From Acidobacteriota bacterium (GTDB lineage: Bacteria; Acidobacteriota; Terriglobia; UBA7540), in NCBI GenBank assembly GCA_021817045.1, contig JAKAWG010000041.1, positions 1 through 42,514 on the forward strand: a stretch of DNA of 42,514 nucleotides, read 5' to 3'. The position numbers were made by a program, and so were the translations under genes. Shown here piece after piece: positions 16,348 to 25,681 of this stretch (the stretch's first letter is position 1; each line of letters starts with the position of its first letter). The notes beneath the pieces were generated by a model, which searched no databases, was not told the origin of the DNA, and saw only the letters and a program-made list of their open reading frames with translations.

Positions 16348-17415
16348 TTAGTGAACGGCGTGGGCCGAACCGCCCTTTTGAACGATCTGCTGCGCCAGAA
16401 AATCCACGACGTGAGCATTGTTGCGCAAGTTTTCGATGTAGGCGGCTTTCAGAGCCTCCTCCGCTTCGTCGGTTAAAGTCTGCCTGATGCTCTGCCTCAC
16501 CTCCGGGTCCGAGAGCGGACGCTCGCCGGCAGGCACGCGTCCAAGCAGTTTGATGATCCGGTAACCAGAGCGGTCGTGGAGGATGCCGCTGATCTGACCC
16601 ACTCTGAGCGGCTTTAAGGCGGCGCTGACGGCGCGGTCAGAAGCGAGCGACGAGACGGGCACGAAGCCCATGTCCCCGCCTCCGGGCGTAGTGTGCGGAT
16701 CCTCGGAATACTCCTCAGCGACTTTGGCGAAATTCTCTCCCGAGCGCAAAAGCGCGTAAAGCGACTTGACCTTCCGGCGAGCCTCGGCATTGTTCCGCGC
16801 ATCGTCGTTCATGAGGTTGTTCACCTGCGGGCCGACAACGGGCGTTACCACGATTTCAGCCAGGTGAACTTCCGCCTGCGGAACGTTGAAGTCGAGTTTG
16901 TTGCGGGCGTAATAGTTGGCAATTTCCTGCGGCGTCACTGAGACTCGCGACGTGATTTCCTGCTGGATGAGTTTGTTCAGCACAATGTTGTCGCGCACTT
17001 GAGCGCGCAGCGCGGCCAGCGTGACCCCTTGTGAGGCCAGGCGCTTGCGGAAGTCGGCAGGGGAGTGAGGACTCCTGATCCGAGCGATTTCTGTGTTAAC
17101 CTCTGCGCTCGTAGCCGTGATTTGCAACCGGCTCGCGCGCTCGAGGAGAAGCTGGCGGTCGATGAGCTGGTTGAGAATCGCCAGCTTGAAGGAAAGCGCT
17201 TGCTCTGTCCTATTCGGACCAGGGAGCATTGCGGTTTGACGCATGTATTCTGCCTCAACCTGGTCGCGGTAAATTGGCACGCCGTCCACGCGCGCCCAAA
17301 CTTCTCCGTGCTCAGAACCTCTCCGAAAGCAGCCGGCAGCGCCCAGGATCGCCGACGCCAGCACAATCCAGACCGCGCAGTGCAGTTTACGGTGACAAGA
17401 CAACGGAAGACGCAT
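16348..17415 (-). CDS. SurA/PrsA-like parvulin peptidyl-prolyl isomerase lipoprotein
   Basis: Periplasmic folding factor of 355 residues from the ATG at 17415. The N-terminus is a lipoprotein-like signal with a hydrophobic stretch ending ILGAAGC (lipid-modified Cys29 predicted). A SurA-type chaperone domain follows (VDGVPIYRDQVEAEY, LNQLIDRQLLLERA, then RVSVTPQEIANYYARN). A parvulin rotamase domain comes next (AEVHLAEIVV, EEYSEDPHTTPGGGDMGFVP, LKPLRVGQISGIL, GYRIIKLLGR), then a short C-terminal helix. The frame stays open to 17583 but those residues lack signal features and overlap the divergent kinase start. Likely role: outer-membrane protein biogenesis. Expression is probably divergent from the sensor kinase. 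Confidence 0.88.
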   Translation of the reverse strand: MRLPLSCHRKLHCAVWIVLASAILGAAGCFRRGSEHGEVWARVDGVPIYRDQVEAEYMRQTAMLPGPNRTEQALSFKLAILNQLIDRQLLLERASRLQITATSAEVNTEIARIRSPHSPADFRKRLASQGVTLAALRAQVRDNIVLNKLIQQEITSRVSVTPQEIANYYARNKLDFNVPQAEVHLAEIVVTPVVGPQVNNLMNDDARNNAEARRKVKSLYALLRSGENFAKVAEEYSEDPHTTPGGGDMGFVPVSSLASDRAVSAALKPLRVGQISGILHDRSGYRIIKLLGRVPAGERPLSDPEVRQSIRQTLTDEAEEALKAAYIENLRNNAHVVDFLAQQIVQKGGSAHAVH

Positions 17416-17581
17416 AACAAATGATTTTAACCTGCCAGCGCCGGGCATGGAGGTGCTTTGCGCCGTTTGGACTCCGCCGGCGGCATGTGCTGCAACCTCT
17501 TGTTTTGCTTTGTACCTGCGAGCGTTTTGAGAGACAATAAGGCGGCAGGGAGAGCGGGAGCGCGTCGTCCTGTTCTGCAGC

Positions 17582-19006
17582 ATGAGTCATCGTATCGGTC
17601 CGAGCGCCTCGGAGCGCGACTTTCTAGCTGAAATCCCGTCGCCGTCCATTCGCCTTTGGGCGGGATTATGCATCATTCTCTCGATTTTTATCGTCTTTGC
17701 GGTGTACAGCATTCATCAGATCCGCTGGCTCGAAGACTTCCAGATCAATGTCGTAGAAAGAAACCGAAAGGCCTCCATTCAACTTTCGCGTATCCAGAAC
17801 GATGCGTACCTGATCGGCACTTCTCTGCGGGATATGACGCTAAAACAGGCTGAATACCCCATCGCCGACTGGAGGGCCGAGTTCGCCCGCCTGCGCGGCG
17901 ACATGACGAACGCGCTGGAACTTGAGACGCAATGCGCAGTCAATAATCTCGCCACCCGATACCAGATGGACTTGCTCGAGCGCGAGTCCGCGGGGTTTTG
18001 GAAGATGGCGAACCACGTTTTCGCCCTGGCCGCCGCTGGCCGCAACACTGAAGCTCGCAACTTGATCGAGACTCAGCTTGAGGGAAGAGACGCGGCTATT
18101 ACCAACACCGTTGCCCGCCTTCTGGTCCTCAACGACCAAGCGCAAGCGGATGCCGGACAGCGAATCAGCCGTGTCTATGACAGCTTCAAGAAGAACAATC
18201 TTGTGCTACTTGGCGTTCTCCTGCTGCTCGCACTCGCGACCGGGCTTTACACCTTCCAAGCCAACCGCAAGACCTTTGAACGGCTCAGCCAGTTGGCGCA
18301 GAGGCTCCGGTGGCAGTCCGAACAGTTACGCAAGCTTTCCTGGAAGCTCATCGATGTTCAGGAAGAAACGCTGCGTCAAGTAGCGCACGACTTGCACGAC
18401 GAGTTCGGTCAGATCCTGACGGCTATCGGCATCATGCTCAACCGTGCCGGACAAAAGTCGCCTTCCTCCGCCATGCACGATGAGATTCGAAAAGTGAAGG
18501 AAATTGTGGAAGAGACGCTACAGAACGTTCGAGACCGCTCGCAGATATTCCGACCGGCGATCCTGGACGATTTCGGACTCGGAAAGACTATCGAGTGGCT
18601 GGCGGGGCAATTCTCCCGTCAGACGGGCATCATCGTTCATCTCGAGTGCACGCCCTCGGAGGTTTTGTTTCCGGGCGAAGACGCGATTCACATCTACCGG
18701 ATCGTCCAGGAGGCGCTCAGCAATGTTGCCCGCCACTCAGGTGCTGAGGAAGCGTGGGTCGTGCTCGAAAGGTGCGAAAACGAATTGAAAGTCGAAATCC
18801 GCGACGCGGGAAAAGGCTTCAGTCCCGGCGGAGAGATGAACCAAGCGGCAGGCGAAGGCTTCGGCCTGATGGGCATGCGCGAGCGGGCGCGGCGCCTGAA
18901 AGGCGCGCTGACTATTGAATCCGCACCGGGAAAAGGAACTCGTATCGAGGTTCGGATTCCGATCAACGCTTCGCAGCCTGAGCCCGTCGCAGAAAAGGTG
19001 AAATGA
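17582..19006 (+). CDS. NarX-type membrane sensor histidine kinase
   Basis: 474-residue sensor. A membrane helix lies at about residues 25-45, then an extracytoplasmic all-helical sensor of about 160 residues. A second membrane helix lies at about 206-225, then a linker coiled coil (TFERLSQLAQRLRWQSEQL). A HisKA_3 dimerisation domain carries AHDLHDEFGQIL with phospho-acceptor His272 predicted. The HATPase domain shows IVQEALSNVARHSGA, IRDAGKGFSPGG and GFGLMGMRERARRL. The sensed signal is unknown; the four-helix-type sensor resembles stress or small-ligand sensors. The response regulator starts three bases after the stop. The gene is divergent from the SurA-like gene, suggesting but not proving an envelope link. 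Confidence 0.92.
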   Translation: MSHRIGPSASERDFLAEIPSPSIRLWAGLCIILSIFIVFAVYSIHQIRWLEDFQINVVERNRKASIQLSRIQNDAYLIGTSLRDMTLKQAEYPIADWRAEFARLRGDMTNALELETQCAVNNLATRYQMDLLERESAGFWKMANHVFALAAAGRNTEARNLIETQLEGRDAAITNTVARLLVLNDQAQADAGQRISRVYDSFKKNNLVLLGVLLLLALATGLYTFQANRKTFERLSQLAQRLRWQSEQLRKLSWKLIDVQEETLRQVAHDLHDEFGQILTAIGIMLNRAGQKSPSSAMHDEIRKVKEIVEETLQNVRDRSQIFRPAILDDFGLGKTIEWLAGQFSRQTGIIVHLECTPSEVLFPGEDAIHIYRIVQEALSNVARHSGAEEAWVVLERCENELKVEIRDAGKGFSPGGEMNQAAGEGFGLMGMRERARRLKGALTIESAPGKGTRIEVRIPINASQPEPVAEKVK

Positions 19007-19009
19007 GAC

Positions 19010-19684
19010 ATGACACCAACAAGCTCGAAAACCCCCATTCGCGTGCTCCTTGCCGATGATCACACACTTGTCCGCCAGGGGTTTAGGCGCATTCTGGAAG
19101 ACGATTTGCGGATCGCCGTCGTGGGCGAAGCTCCCACAGGCCTACGGGCCATTGAGCTAGCCAAAGAGCTCAAGCCGGACGTCGCCGTGCTTGATCTTTC
19201 TATGCCGGATCTCGGCGGTATTGAGGCGACAGGCGAGATCTTGAAGACCAACCCGGAAGTCAAGATTTTGATCTTGAGCATGTACTCCAACGAGGCTTAT
19301 GTACGGAAGGCGTTTGAGGCTGGCGCCAAGGGTTACATGCTGAAAGACGCGATCGAGCTCGATCTCACGCGCGCCGTCATTTCCCTCGCCGAAGGCAAAG
19401 CGTACATGAGTCCGGGCATTTCCAACCTGGTGATTGAAGGCCTCAAGTCCGGCTCGCTCCAGGAATCCGGCCAGGACGCGTTTGACCGGCTGTCCTTGCG
19501 GGAGAAAGAAGTACTTCAACTAATCGCGCAAGGAAAATCAAACAAGGAAGTCGCCGCGTTGCTCAACCTCAGCGTGAATACTGTCGCCGTTCACCGAGCG
19601 CGCGTGATGGAAACCCTCGGTATCCATCGCACGGCGGAACTGGTCCTTTATGCGGTGAAGAAGGGCCTCGTGCAACCGGAATAA
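19010..19684 (+). CDS. NarL/FixJ-family response regulator
   Basis: 224-residue transcription regulator. The receiver domain has acidic pocket ADDH (Asp16, Asp17), phospho-acceptor Asp62 in VAVLDLSMPD, a Ser/Thr switch position in ILILSMYS and conserved lysine in GYMLKDA. The C-terminal LuxR-type helix-turn-helix spans about residues 158-215 (LSLREKEVLQLIAQGKSN, VNTVAVHRARVMETLG). It is cotranscribed with and presumably phosphorylated by the adjacent HisKA_3 kinase. Targets are not visible; no obvious LuxR-type palindrome was identified upstream of neighbouring genes. Confidence 0.95.
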   Translation: MTPTSSKTPIRVLLADDHTLVRQGFRRILEDDLRIAVVGEAPTGLRAIELAKELKPDVAVLDLSMPDLGGIEATGEILKTNPEVKILILSMYSNEAYVRKAFEAGAKGYMLKDAIELDLTRAVISLAEGKAYMSPGISNLVIEGLKSGSLQESGQDAFDRLSLREKEVLQLIAQGKSNKEVAALLNLSVNTVAVHRARVMETLGIHRTAELVLYAVKKGLVQPE

Positions 19685-19759
19685 GCGCGCGGCGCCCGGA
19701 CGGCGCGTTTTGGAAGCGGATGGCATCGCGCGGCCATTCTCTCTTCGATCATCACTACC

Positions 19760-20656
19760 TTGAAAGTTGCCTATTCCGACCAGTACGATCTACACCTCGG
19801 CGACCACGTATTTCCTGCGGCAAAATATCGCCTGGCTAAGGAAAAGCTGCTAAGAGAAGCGGTGATAGCCGCCGACGATATCGTCGAGCCGGAGCCCGCG
19901 ACAGACGAAGACATCACGATCGTACACCACCCGGAATACGTCCGTAAGCTCAAGACGGGCACGCTCTCTTGGCAGGAGCTGGCGCGCCTGGAAATTCCTT
20001 ATTCTACTGAAATGGTGCGCGCCGTGTGGCTGGCGGCGGGCGGTTCGATCGTGGCGGGAAAGTTAGCGCTCGAAGACGGTGTGGCGGTGAACCTGACCGG
20101 CGGATTTCATCACGCCTTCCCCGATCACGGCGAGGGTTTTTGCGCGATCCACGACGTTGCGGTGGCGATTCGCCGCCTACAACGCGACACGCTGATTAAA
20201 CGCGCCACGACGGTAGATTGCGATGTACACCAGGGCAACGGGACCGCCGCGATCTTTGCCAGCGACGCGACCGTCTTTACCTTTTCGATCCATCAGGAAC
20301 GGAATTACCCCTATCCCAAGCCTCCCAGCAGCCTGGACGTCAACTTGTATGACGGAACGGGAGACGACGAGTACCTTGCGGCTCTCGAAGCGGGATTGAA
20401 TCAATCTCTTGGCCGGTTCAGTCCCGATGTCATCTTTTATCTGGCAGGCGCCGATCCTTACCGCGAAGACCAACTCGGCGGACTGCGGTTGAGCCTTGAA
20501 GGGCTTGAGCAGCGCGACCGCATGGTACTGGAGGCGGCTCGTAGCCGAGGGATTCCGGTTGTCGTCACGCTTGCGGGCGGCTACGCGCGGAGGGTGGAGG
20601 ACACGGTGCGAATTCACTGCAACACCGTCCGCTCCGCGAAGGATTACGCGGCGTGA
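19760..20656 (+). CDS. Histone-deacetylase-family amidohydrolase
   Basis: 298-residue arginase/deacetylase-fold zinc enzyme. Seen motifs are GGFHHAFPDHGEGFC with the His117-His118 pair, DCDVHQGNG with zinc ligands Asp155 and His157, AGADPYREDQLGGL with the third ligand Asp232, and LAGGYAR. Bacterial members deacetylate acetylpolyamines, acetyl-lysines or small amides; the substrate here is unknown. The start is TTG with no Shine-Dalgarno, chosen because the conserved opening VAYSDQYDLHLGDHVFPAAKY begins there. It lies 75 bases after the NarL-type regulator on the same strand, so it may be cotranscribed or regulated by it. It is convergent with the aldo/keto reductase. Confidence 0.92.
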   Translation: MKVAYSDQYDLHLGDHVFPAAKYRLAKEKLLREAVIAADDIVEPEPATDEDITIVHHPEYVRKLKTGTLSWQELARLEIPYSTEMVRAVWLAAGGSIVAGKLALEDGVAVNLTGGFHHAFPDHGEGFCAIHDVAVAIRRLQRDTLIKRATTVDCDVHQGNGTAAIFASDATVFTFSIHQERNYPYPKPPSSLDVNLYDGTGDDEYLAALEAGLNQSLGRFSPDVIFYLAGADPYREDQLGGLRLSLEGLEQRDRMVLEAARSRGIPVVVTLAGGYARRVEDTVRIHCNTVRSAKDYAA

Positions 20657-20753
20657 GGAGCCGTGACAAGTTTGGCTGGCCGGCAAGAACGCCACGCCGT
20701 TACTTCGCCTCTTGCGCCTGATTCCGGCTTTGACAGTTTTCGGCCAATCGTTT

Positions 20754-21737
20754 TCACCAGCGCGGGTGCACCATGCCACGAATCGAGCGGTCGTAGACGC
20801 CGCGAACAGAAGCCATCTGCGCCTCGGAGAGCGGAGGAAGGTCCGCGGCCCGAGTGTTTTCCTCCACCTGCGCCGGCCGCCTGGCTCCGGGAATGGCGCA
20901 GGTGACGGCATCAAACATCAGAATCCAGCGCAGCGCAAACTGTGCCATGGTAGCTCCGGAAGGTTTGTACTTGGCGAGTTCGGCCACTGCTTCGAGGCCT
21001 TTTTCGTAATCTACGCCGGAAAAGGTTTCGCCCCGGTCAAACATTTCGCCGTGACGGTTGAAAGTCCGATGGTCGTCTTTTGAAAAAACGGTGTCGCGCT
21101 TCATTCGTCCTGTCAGCAAACCGCTGGCGAGCGGCACGCGCGCCAGCACGCCCACTCGGCGCCGCCTGGCTTCCGCGAAGAAGAGTTCCGCCGGACGTTG
21201 GCGAAACATGTTGAAGATGATCTGCACGGATTGCACGCCAGGGTACTCGATGGCCTTCAAGGCTTCCTCCACCTTTTCGACGCTGGCGCCATAGTGCCGG
21301 ATCTTTCCGGCACGAACTAAATCTTCGAGCGCGCCGAAAACTTCTGGCCGGTAATAAACTTCAGGAGGGGGGCAGTGAAGCTGCAAAAGATCGAGGCAAT
21401 CCATCTCCAGGTTCCGCAGGCTGTCTTCGACGAAGGCCGCCAGATTTTGGGCGTTGTATCCGTCGGCGGTGTGCGGCGAAAGCTTGCGCCCCGCCTTGGT
21501 GGCGACGTAAATCGTCTCGCGGCGTTCCTTGCGCAGTCGCGCAACCAGTCGTTCACTGCGCCCCATGCCATAAACGTCCGCCGTGTCGATGAAGTTTACA
21601 CCGAGGTCCACAGCACGGTTCAGCGCGGCGAAAGACTCATCGTCATCAACGGCGCCCCACATCGCGCCGATCGCCCACGCCCCGAAACTCACCTCTGAGA
21701 CCTTCCACCCCGTGCGGCCTAATTCGCGATAGTTCAT
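20754..21737 (-). CDS. Aldo/keto reductase
   Basis: 327-residue NADPH-dependent oxidoreductase with a TIM-barrel fold. The catalytic tetrad is complete: Asp51 and Tyr56 in IDTADVYG, Lys81 in VATKAG and His121 in LQLHCPP. The cofactor 2'-phosphate loop region is near the end (AIPGARRPAQVEEN). The N-terminus NYRELGRTGWKVSEVSFG is typical of the subgroup acting on sugar-like or small aldehydes. The ATG has AAGGGAG eight bases upstream. It is the last gene of the long minus-strand block, 79 bases after rapZ. Confidence 0.94.
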   Translation of the reverse strand: MNYRELGRTGWKVSEVSFGAWAIGAMWGAVDDDESFAALNRAVDLGVNFIDTADVYGMGRSERLVARLRKERRETIYVATKAGRKLSPHTADGYNAQNLAAFVEDSLRNLEMDCLDLLQLHCPPPEVYYRPEVFGALEDLVRAGKIRHYGASVEKVEEALKAIEYPGVQSVQIIFNMFRQRPAELFFAEARRRRVGVLARVPLASGLLTGRMKRDTVFSKDDHRTFNRHGEMFDRGETFSGVDYEKGLEAVAELAKYKPSGATMAQFALRWILMFDAVTCAIPGARRPAQVEENTRAADLPPLSEAQMASVRGVYDRSIRGMVHPRW

Positions 21738-21816
21738 TGTGATCGCTCCCTTGATGGCTTCGTAAGAACAGCAATAATCGCGCTAGACGGATGTGACACG
21801 GCCATTTCGGGCTTGC

Positions 21817-22875
21817 TCAGACCACACTTCGCCCGATGTCACGATGGTTCAGCCGCGTGCGGTAGCCCTCCGTCGTGAGGATCTTGGCCGTTTGCTCCGC
21901 GAGTGCTACCGAGCGGTGCCGGCCCCCGGTGCAACCGAGGGCGACGGTAAGGTAACTCTTGCCCTCGCCCAGGTAGTGGGGGAGCAGGTACAGGAGCATT
22001 TCCGTGAGGCGCTTCAAAAACTCACGCGTCTGCGGAAAACGGTCCATGTAGTGTTGCACGCTTACATCCTTGCCGGTCTTTGACTTGAGTCCAGGAACGT
22101 AATTTGGATTAGGTAGAAAACGGACGTCAAACACAAGGTCGGCGTCCGTGGGAAGACCGAACCGGAAACCGAAAGATAGGATAGAAACCAAAAGCGCCTT
22201 GCGTTTTTCCACCGCGCCAAACCGCTGTTGAACGAATTCGCGCAGTTCGTGCGGATTCATTCTGGTCGTCGAAATCACAGCATCAGCAAGCTGGCGCATC
22301 GGTTTCAGGAGCATCCGCTCAATCCGGATCCCTTCCCTCACGGGCAAGTGGCGGCCCAGCGGATGGGGGCGACGGGTCTCCTCAAAGCGCCGCACCAGTG
22401 TGTCGTCCGACGCTTCCAGGAAGACGAGCGAGGGCTTTGGCTTTTGCCTTTCGAGCTGCTGGTAGATGGCGGGGAGCTGGCTGAGCGCTTCGCCCTCGCG
22501 GATGTCCACGACCACGGCGGCGCGATCAATGCGGCTTCCCGGCTGACGACAAAGCTTGGCGAATTCAGCAAGCAAATCGACGGGGAGGTTATCGACGCAG
22601 TAGTAGCCGAGATCCTCAAACGCCTTGAGCACGGAGCCTTTGCCCGAACCGCTCAGGCCTGTGATCAGCACAAATGGCTTGAAAAGGTTCCGGGAAGTTT
22701 TGCCGCGCCCGGCAGGACCAATTTTTCCGGCAGAGGACTTGACTGCGGCGAGCGCAGAGGGCGCGCCACCCTGCCAGCGGCTTGTCCCGCGCTTGGAATG
22801 TGGGGCAGGAAGACTCACTCGAGTAACCGCACACGACGGCCGTCTACCATTGCGTTGGCGGCCGAACGAGCGCAA
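21817..22875 (-). CDS. rapZ: RapZ-type nucleotide-binding RNase adapter
   Basis: Homolog of RapZ/YvcJ, P-loop proteins that in enterobacteria bind small RNAs and RNase E to control glucosamine-6-phosphate synthase. The core has the P-loop GLSGSGKG, the family block EDLGYYCVDNLPVDLL, FLEASDDTLVRRF-ETRRPHPL, SFGFRFGLPTDADLVFDVRFLPNP and GCTGGRHRSVALAE. About 68 residues rich in Ser, Arg, Gly and Lys precede the usual start. The annotated TTG is the outer limit. GTG at 22818 is also possible, and a GTG just before the P-loop block would give a normal-length protein; none has a clear ribosome binding site. It follows hpf, without the PTS genes that usually intervene. Confidence 0.92.
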   Translation of the reverse strand: MRSFGRQRNGRRPSCAVTRVSLPAPHSKRGTSRWQGGAPSALAAVKSSAGKIGPAGRGKTSRNLFKPFVLITGLSGSGKGSVLKAFEDLGYYCVDNLPVDLLAEFAKLCRQPGSRIDRAAVVVDIREGEALSQLPAIYQQLERQKPKPSLVFLEASDDTLVRRFEETRRPHPLGRHLPVREGIRIERMLLKPMRQLADAVISTTRMNPHELREFVQQRFGAVEKRKALLVSILSFGFRFGLPTDADLVFDVRFLPNPNYVPGLKSKTGKDVSVQHYMDRFPQTREFLKRLTEMLLYLLPHYLGEGKSYLTVALGCTGGRHRSVALAEQTAKILTTEGYRTRLNHRDIGRSVV

Positions 22876-22919
22876 ACCAAGAGTTGTGATGACGGGGTCG
22901 CCGCCGCGCGCGGCGTTCC

Positions 22920-23456
22920 TCAGGGTTCCGGTTCGATCAGCACCAATTCTCCATCGCCGCGTCGGTACACGATGTTGACCCGGTCGGTCTGCACGTTCCG
23001 GAAGACGGCAAGCTCTCCGGAACTTGCCCCCAGGCTCTCGATGGCCTCTTCAACCGTGAGAGGCTTGATCGGGACTCTCTGCGTGGCAGACACCTTGTGA
23101 CGATCGTCCGCCTTCCGCGGCGGCGTCATAACGTTAAGCAATACGGCAGAAGTAGGCGGGGCGCGATGCTTGCGTGTTCGCTTCTTGCCGAGCAGGCTTA
23201 CCGCCTGGCGCTCCAGCTTGTCCAGCGCGCCGTTGATCGAGCTGCGCGGATCGTTAGTTTCTTCCAAGCCTACGAGGGTGTGATCCCGCCATTGCAGCGT
23301 GATCTCAGCAACTCTTCGGTGCTTGGCCGCTTCAAGGATAACGTGAATGTTGCAGTGGTCGCGCAGTACCCGGTTTAGCTTTCTGAGTCGGCCCTCAGTG
23401 TACTGGCGCAAGTCCGGTGTCACGTCAATTTGCCGTCCGGTGTATTCGATCCGCAT
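22920..23456 (-). CDS. hpf: Long-form ribosome hibernation promoting factor
   Basis: 178-residue protein. The N-terminal S30AE/YfiA domain opens MRIEYTGRQIDVTPDLRQY and contains the basic ribosome-binding helix. The C-terminal domain (VPIKPLTVEEAIESLGASSGELAVFRN...VNIVYRRGDGELVLIEPE) is the dimerisation module that drives 100S ribosome formation in long HPFs. A variable basic linker lies between. The ATG has a very good GGGAGG at six bases. It follows rpoN by 45 bases in the conserved rpoN-hpf order and is probably made under starvation or stationary conditions. Confidence 0.95.
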   Translation of the reverse strand: MRIEYTGRQIDVTPDLRQYTEGRLRKLNRVLRDHCNIHVILEAAKHRRVAEITLQWRDHTLVGLEETNDPRSSINGALDKLERQAVSLLGKKRTRKHRAPPTSAVLLNVMTPPRKADDRHKVSATQRVPIKPLTVEEAIESLGASSGELAVFRNVQTDRVNIVYRRGDGELVLIEPEP

Positions 23457-23501
23457 ACGAGACCTCCCGGAATGGAATGCAGGGTGCGAAGCCTGGCCGC
23501 A

Positions 23502-24950
23502 TTAATTCTTCTTCCGACGCTGGTGGGTGCTGGGAATTTTCATATCTTCGCGGTACTTGGCTACAGTCCTTCGCGTCACTTGAACGCCCATTTCGCGTAA
23601 ACGAAGCGTGATTTGTTCGTCGGTAAGCGGGCGGGCGGGGTCTTCCTCGGCTATCATCTTTTGCACGGTACGCTTCAGGTTGACCAGGGACATGCTCACG
23701 CCCGACGGACCTTGAACGGACTCCGAAAAAAAGAACCGCAATTCAAACACTCCCTGCGGCGTGTGGGCGTACTTGTTGGCTACGGCGCGGCTGACCGTGG
23801 AAGGGTGAACACCAACTTCCTCCGCGACCTCCTTAATCATCATCGGCCGCAGGTAGTCCATGCCTCTGTCGAGAAACTCCGTCTGTCGCCGGATGACCGT
23901 CTCACATACCCGGATAATCGTCCGCTTGCGCTGTTCGATGTTCTTGAGGAGCTGCATGGCGGAGTTGAATCGCTCCTTCACGTATCGCCGGACTTCGCCG
24001 GTGGCGTTTCCGTCGCCGATCAGCCGCCGGTAATGCCCGCTCAGGCGAAGGTGAGGTAACCCTTCCTCATTCAGGACCACCCGATACTGGTCGTCCACTT
24101 TGACAATCGCCACATCCGGCTCAATCAGACGCGGCAAAACGCTGTTGTAACGCTGACCCGGTCGCGGATCGAGCTTGCGGATCACATCGAGGCACGCTTC
24201 GACTTCTGCAGCCGTAGTGTGAAGCGCGCTTGCGATCTTGCGGTACTGTTTGCTTTCGACCTCATTCAAATGGTCAGATACGATGCGCGCTGCCAGGCTG
24301 TTTTCCTCTCCTGTCATGCGGAATTGGATTAGGAGGCATTCGCGCAAGTCGCGCGCACCAACCCCAACCGGATCTAACTGTTGTACCAGTTCGAGCGCCT
24401 TTTCAACTTCATGGCGCTCGTGCCCGCCCGTTTCGGCGATCTCCTCCAGCCTGGCGGTTAGATACCCGTCTTCGTTCAAGTTCCCAATGATTGAATAGGC
24501 CGCGTCGCGAACGCTCTCCGAACACGGAGACAGGTTGACTTGCCACTGCAGGTGCTCAGCCAGCGACACGGGCTTGGAGACGAAATTCTCGAACGAAGGC
24601 CTCTCAATATCTTCGGCGACCGGCGACTTGTACCCTGGATCGAGGTAGTCGTTGAAGAACGAGCCGTAATCGACTTCGTCAAATGAATCGCGCTCCTTTT
24701 CCGCGAGCGTCGAGTCACCGTTCGACGCCTCGGGGGCGGTCTCTGTCTTTGCCTGAACATCGTCCAGGCTCGGAATGATGTCCGTCACCTCTTCGAGCAC
24801 CGGATTCTCAACCATTTCCTGGGTAATCATCTCCTGAAGCTCGAGCTTGTTCAACGCCAGCACCGTCACCATCTGAACCAAGCCCGGCGTCAGAATCTGT
24901 TTCTGGGCGACTCTGAGATTAAGTCCGATTTTTGGCTGAGCATTAGCCAT
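23502..24950 (-). CDS. rpoN: RNA polymerase sigma-54 factor
   Basis: 482-residue sigma-54. Region I is Gln/Leu-rich (residues 1-50, LNLRVAQKQILTPGLVQMV). An acidic region II follows (about 60-115), then the core-binding domain with LDPVGVGARDLRECL and LDPRPGQRYN. The DNA-binding helix-turn-helix carries VHPSTVSRAVANKY, and the RpoN box RRTVAKYRE is at about 460-468. The ATG overlaps the lptB stop as TAATG, so rpoN is translationally coupled to lptB. Activation needs enhancer-binding ATPases such as the NtrC-family regulator encoded at 33.7-35.1 kb. Confidence 0.97.
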   Translation of the reverse strand: MANAQPKIGLNLRVAQKQILTPGLVQMVTVLALNKLELQEMITQEMVENPVLEEVTDIIPSLDDVQAKTETAPEASNGDSTLAEKERDSFDEVDYGSFFNDYLDPGYKSPVAEDIERPSFENFVSKPVSLAEHLQWQVNLSPCSESVRDAAYSIIGNLNEDGYLTARLEEIAETGGHERHEVEKALELVQQLDPVGVGARDLRECLLIQFRMTGEENSLAARIVSDHLNEVESKQYRKIASALHTTAAEVEACLDVIRKLDPRPGQRYNSVLPRLIEPDVAIVKVDDQYRVVLNEEGLPHLRLSGHYRRLIGDGNATGEVRRYVKERFNSAMQLLKNIEQRKRTIIRVCETVIRRQTEFLDRGMDYLRPMMIKEVAEEVGVHPSTVSRAVANKYAHTPQGVFELRFFFSESVQGPSGVSMSLVNLKRTVQKMIAEEDPARPLTDEQITLRLREMGVQVTRRTVAKYREDMKIPSTHQRRKKN

Positions 24951-25678
24951 TAGACCGCCAACTTAAAATTATCGCCAAGATAGACTCTCTTGACTTCTGA
25001 ATCGTTTCCCAATTCTTGGGGCGTGCCCGAGCGGAAAATTAGGCCCCCGCTGATGATGTACGCGCGGTCCGTCACCTGCAAGGTCTCGCGCACGTTGTGG
25101 TCCGTCAGTAGAACTCCAATGCCGGAGGTTTTCAGTCTCAAGATTATCTTCTGAATATCCAGCACCGCCAGCGGATCAATGCCGGCAAAGGGTTCATCCA
25201 GCAGGACGAACGATGGAGAGATCACCAGCGAGCGCGCCACCTCCACGCGCCTTCGTTCGCCGCCCGAAAGAAGGTAGCCGTAACTCCGCCGGACTTTTTC
25301 CAAGCCGAATTCCTCCAGCAGTTCCTCTAACCGCTCGCGGCGCTGGTGCGCTGTGAGCGGGAGGGTTTCCAGAATGGCCATGAGATTCTCTTCAACGGTC
25401 AACTTACGGAAGACGGAAGGCTCTTGCGGCAGGTAGCTGATACCGTTTCTTGCACGGAGATACATCGGCAGAGCCGAAATATCGACCCCGTCCAACAAAA
25501 CATTGCCAGCATCGGCGACGGTTAGACCTACGATGATGTAAAAGGTGGTAGTTTTGCCTGCCCCGTTCGGGCCGAGCAGCCCGACAACTTCTCCCTGGGA
25601 TATTCTTACGCTGACGCCGTCAACAACCTTTCGTCCTTTGAACGACTTCGTAAGGTCCACTGTGGAGAGAATCTGCAT
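24950..25678 (-). CDS. lptB: LPS export ABC transporter ATPase LptB
   Basis: 242-residue cytoplasmic ATPase that powers extraction of LPS from the inner membrane together with LptFG and LptC. Walker A GPNGAGKT (36-43), Q-loop LPQEPSVF, signature LSGGE (137-141), Walker [12 protein letters not shown] (159-169) and switch His193 in LTDHNVRE are all intact, and the family-specific FAGIDPLAV is present. It starts 3 nt after the stop of the LptC/LptA-like gene and its stop overlaps rpoN. The LptF/LptG permeases are not in the window. Confidence 0.96.
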   Translation of the reverse strand: MQILSTVDLTKSFKGRKVVDGVSVRISQGEVVGLLGPNGAGKTTTFYIIVGLTVADAGNVLLDGVDISALPMYLRARNGISYLPQEPSVFRKLTVEENLMAILETLPLTAHQRRERLEELLEEFGLEKVRRSYGYLLSGGERRRVEVARSLVISPSFVLLDEPFAGIDPLAVLDIQKIILRLKTSGIGVLLTDHNVRETLQVTDRAYIISGGLIFRSGTPQELGNDSEVKRVYLGDNFKLAV

Positions 25679-25681
25679 GGG

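Noticed and set aside
16246..16476. 76-codon plus-strand frame in the 3' overlap with the SurA-like gene
   Set aside because: Antisense to the SurA-like C-terminus and within the terminator region; no coding evidence.
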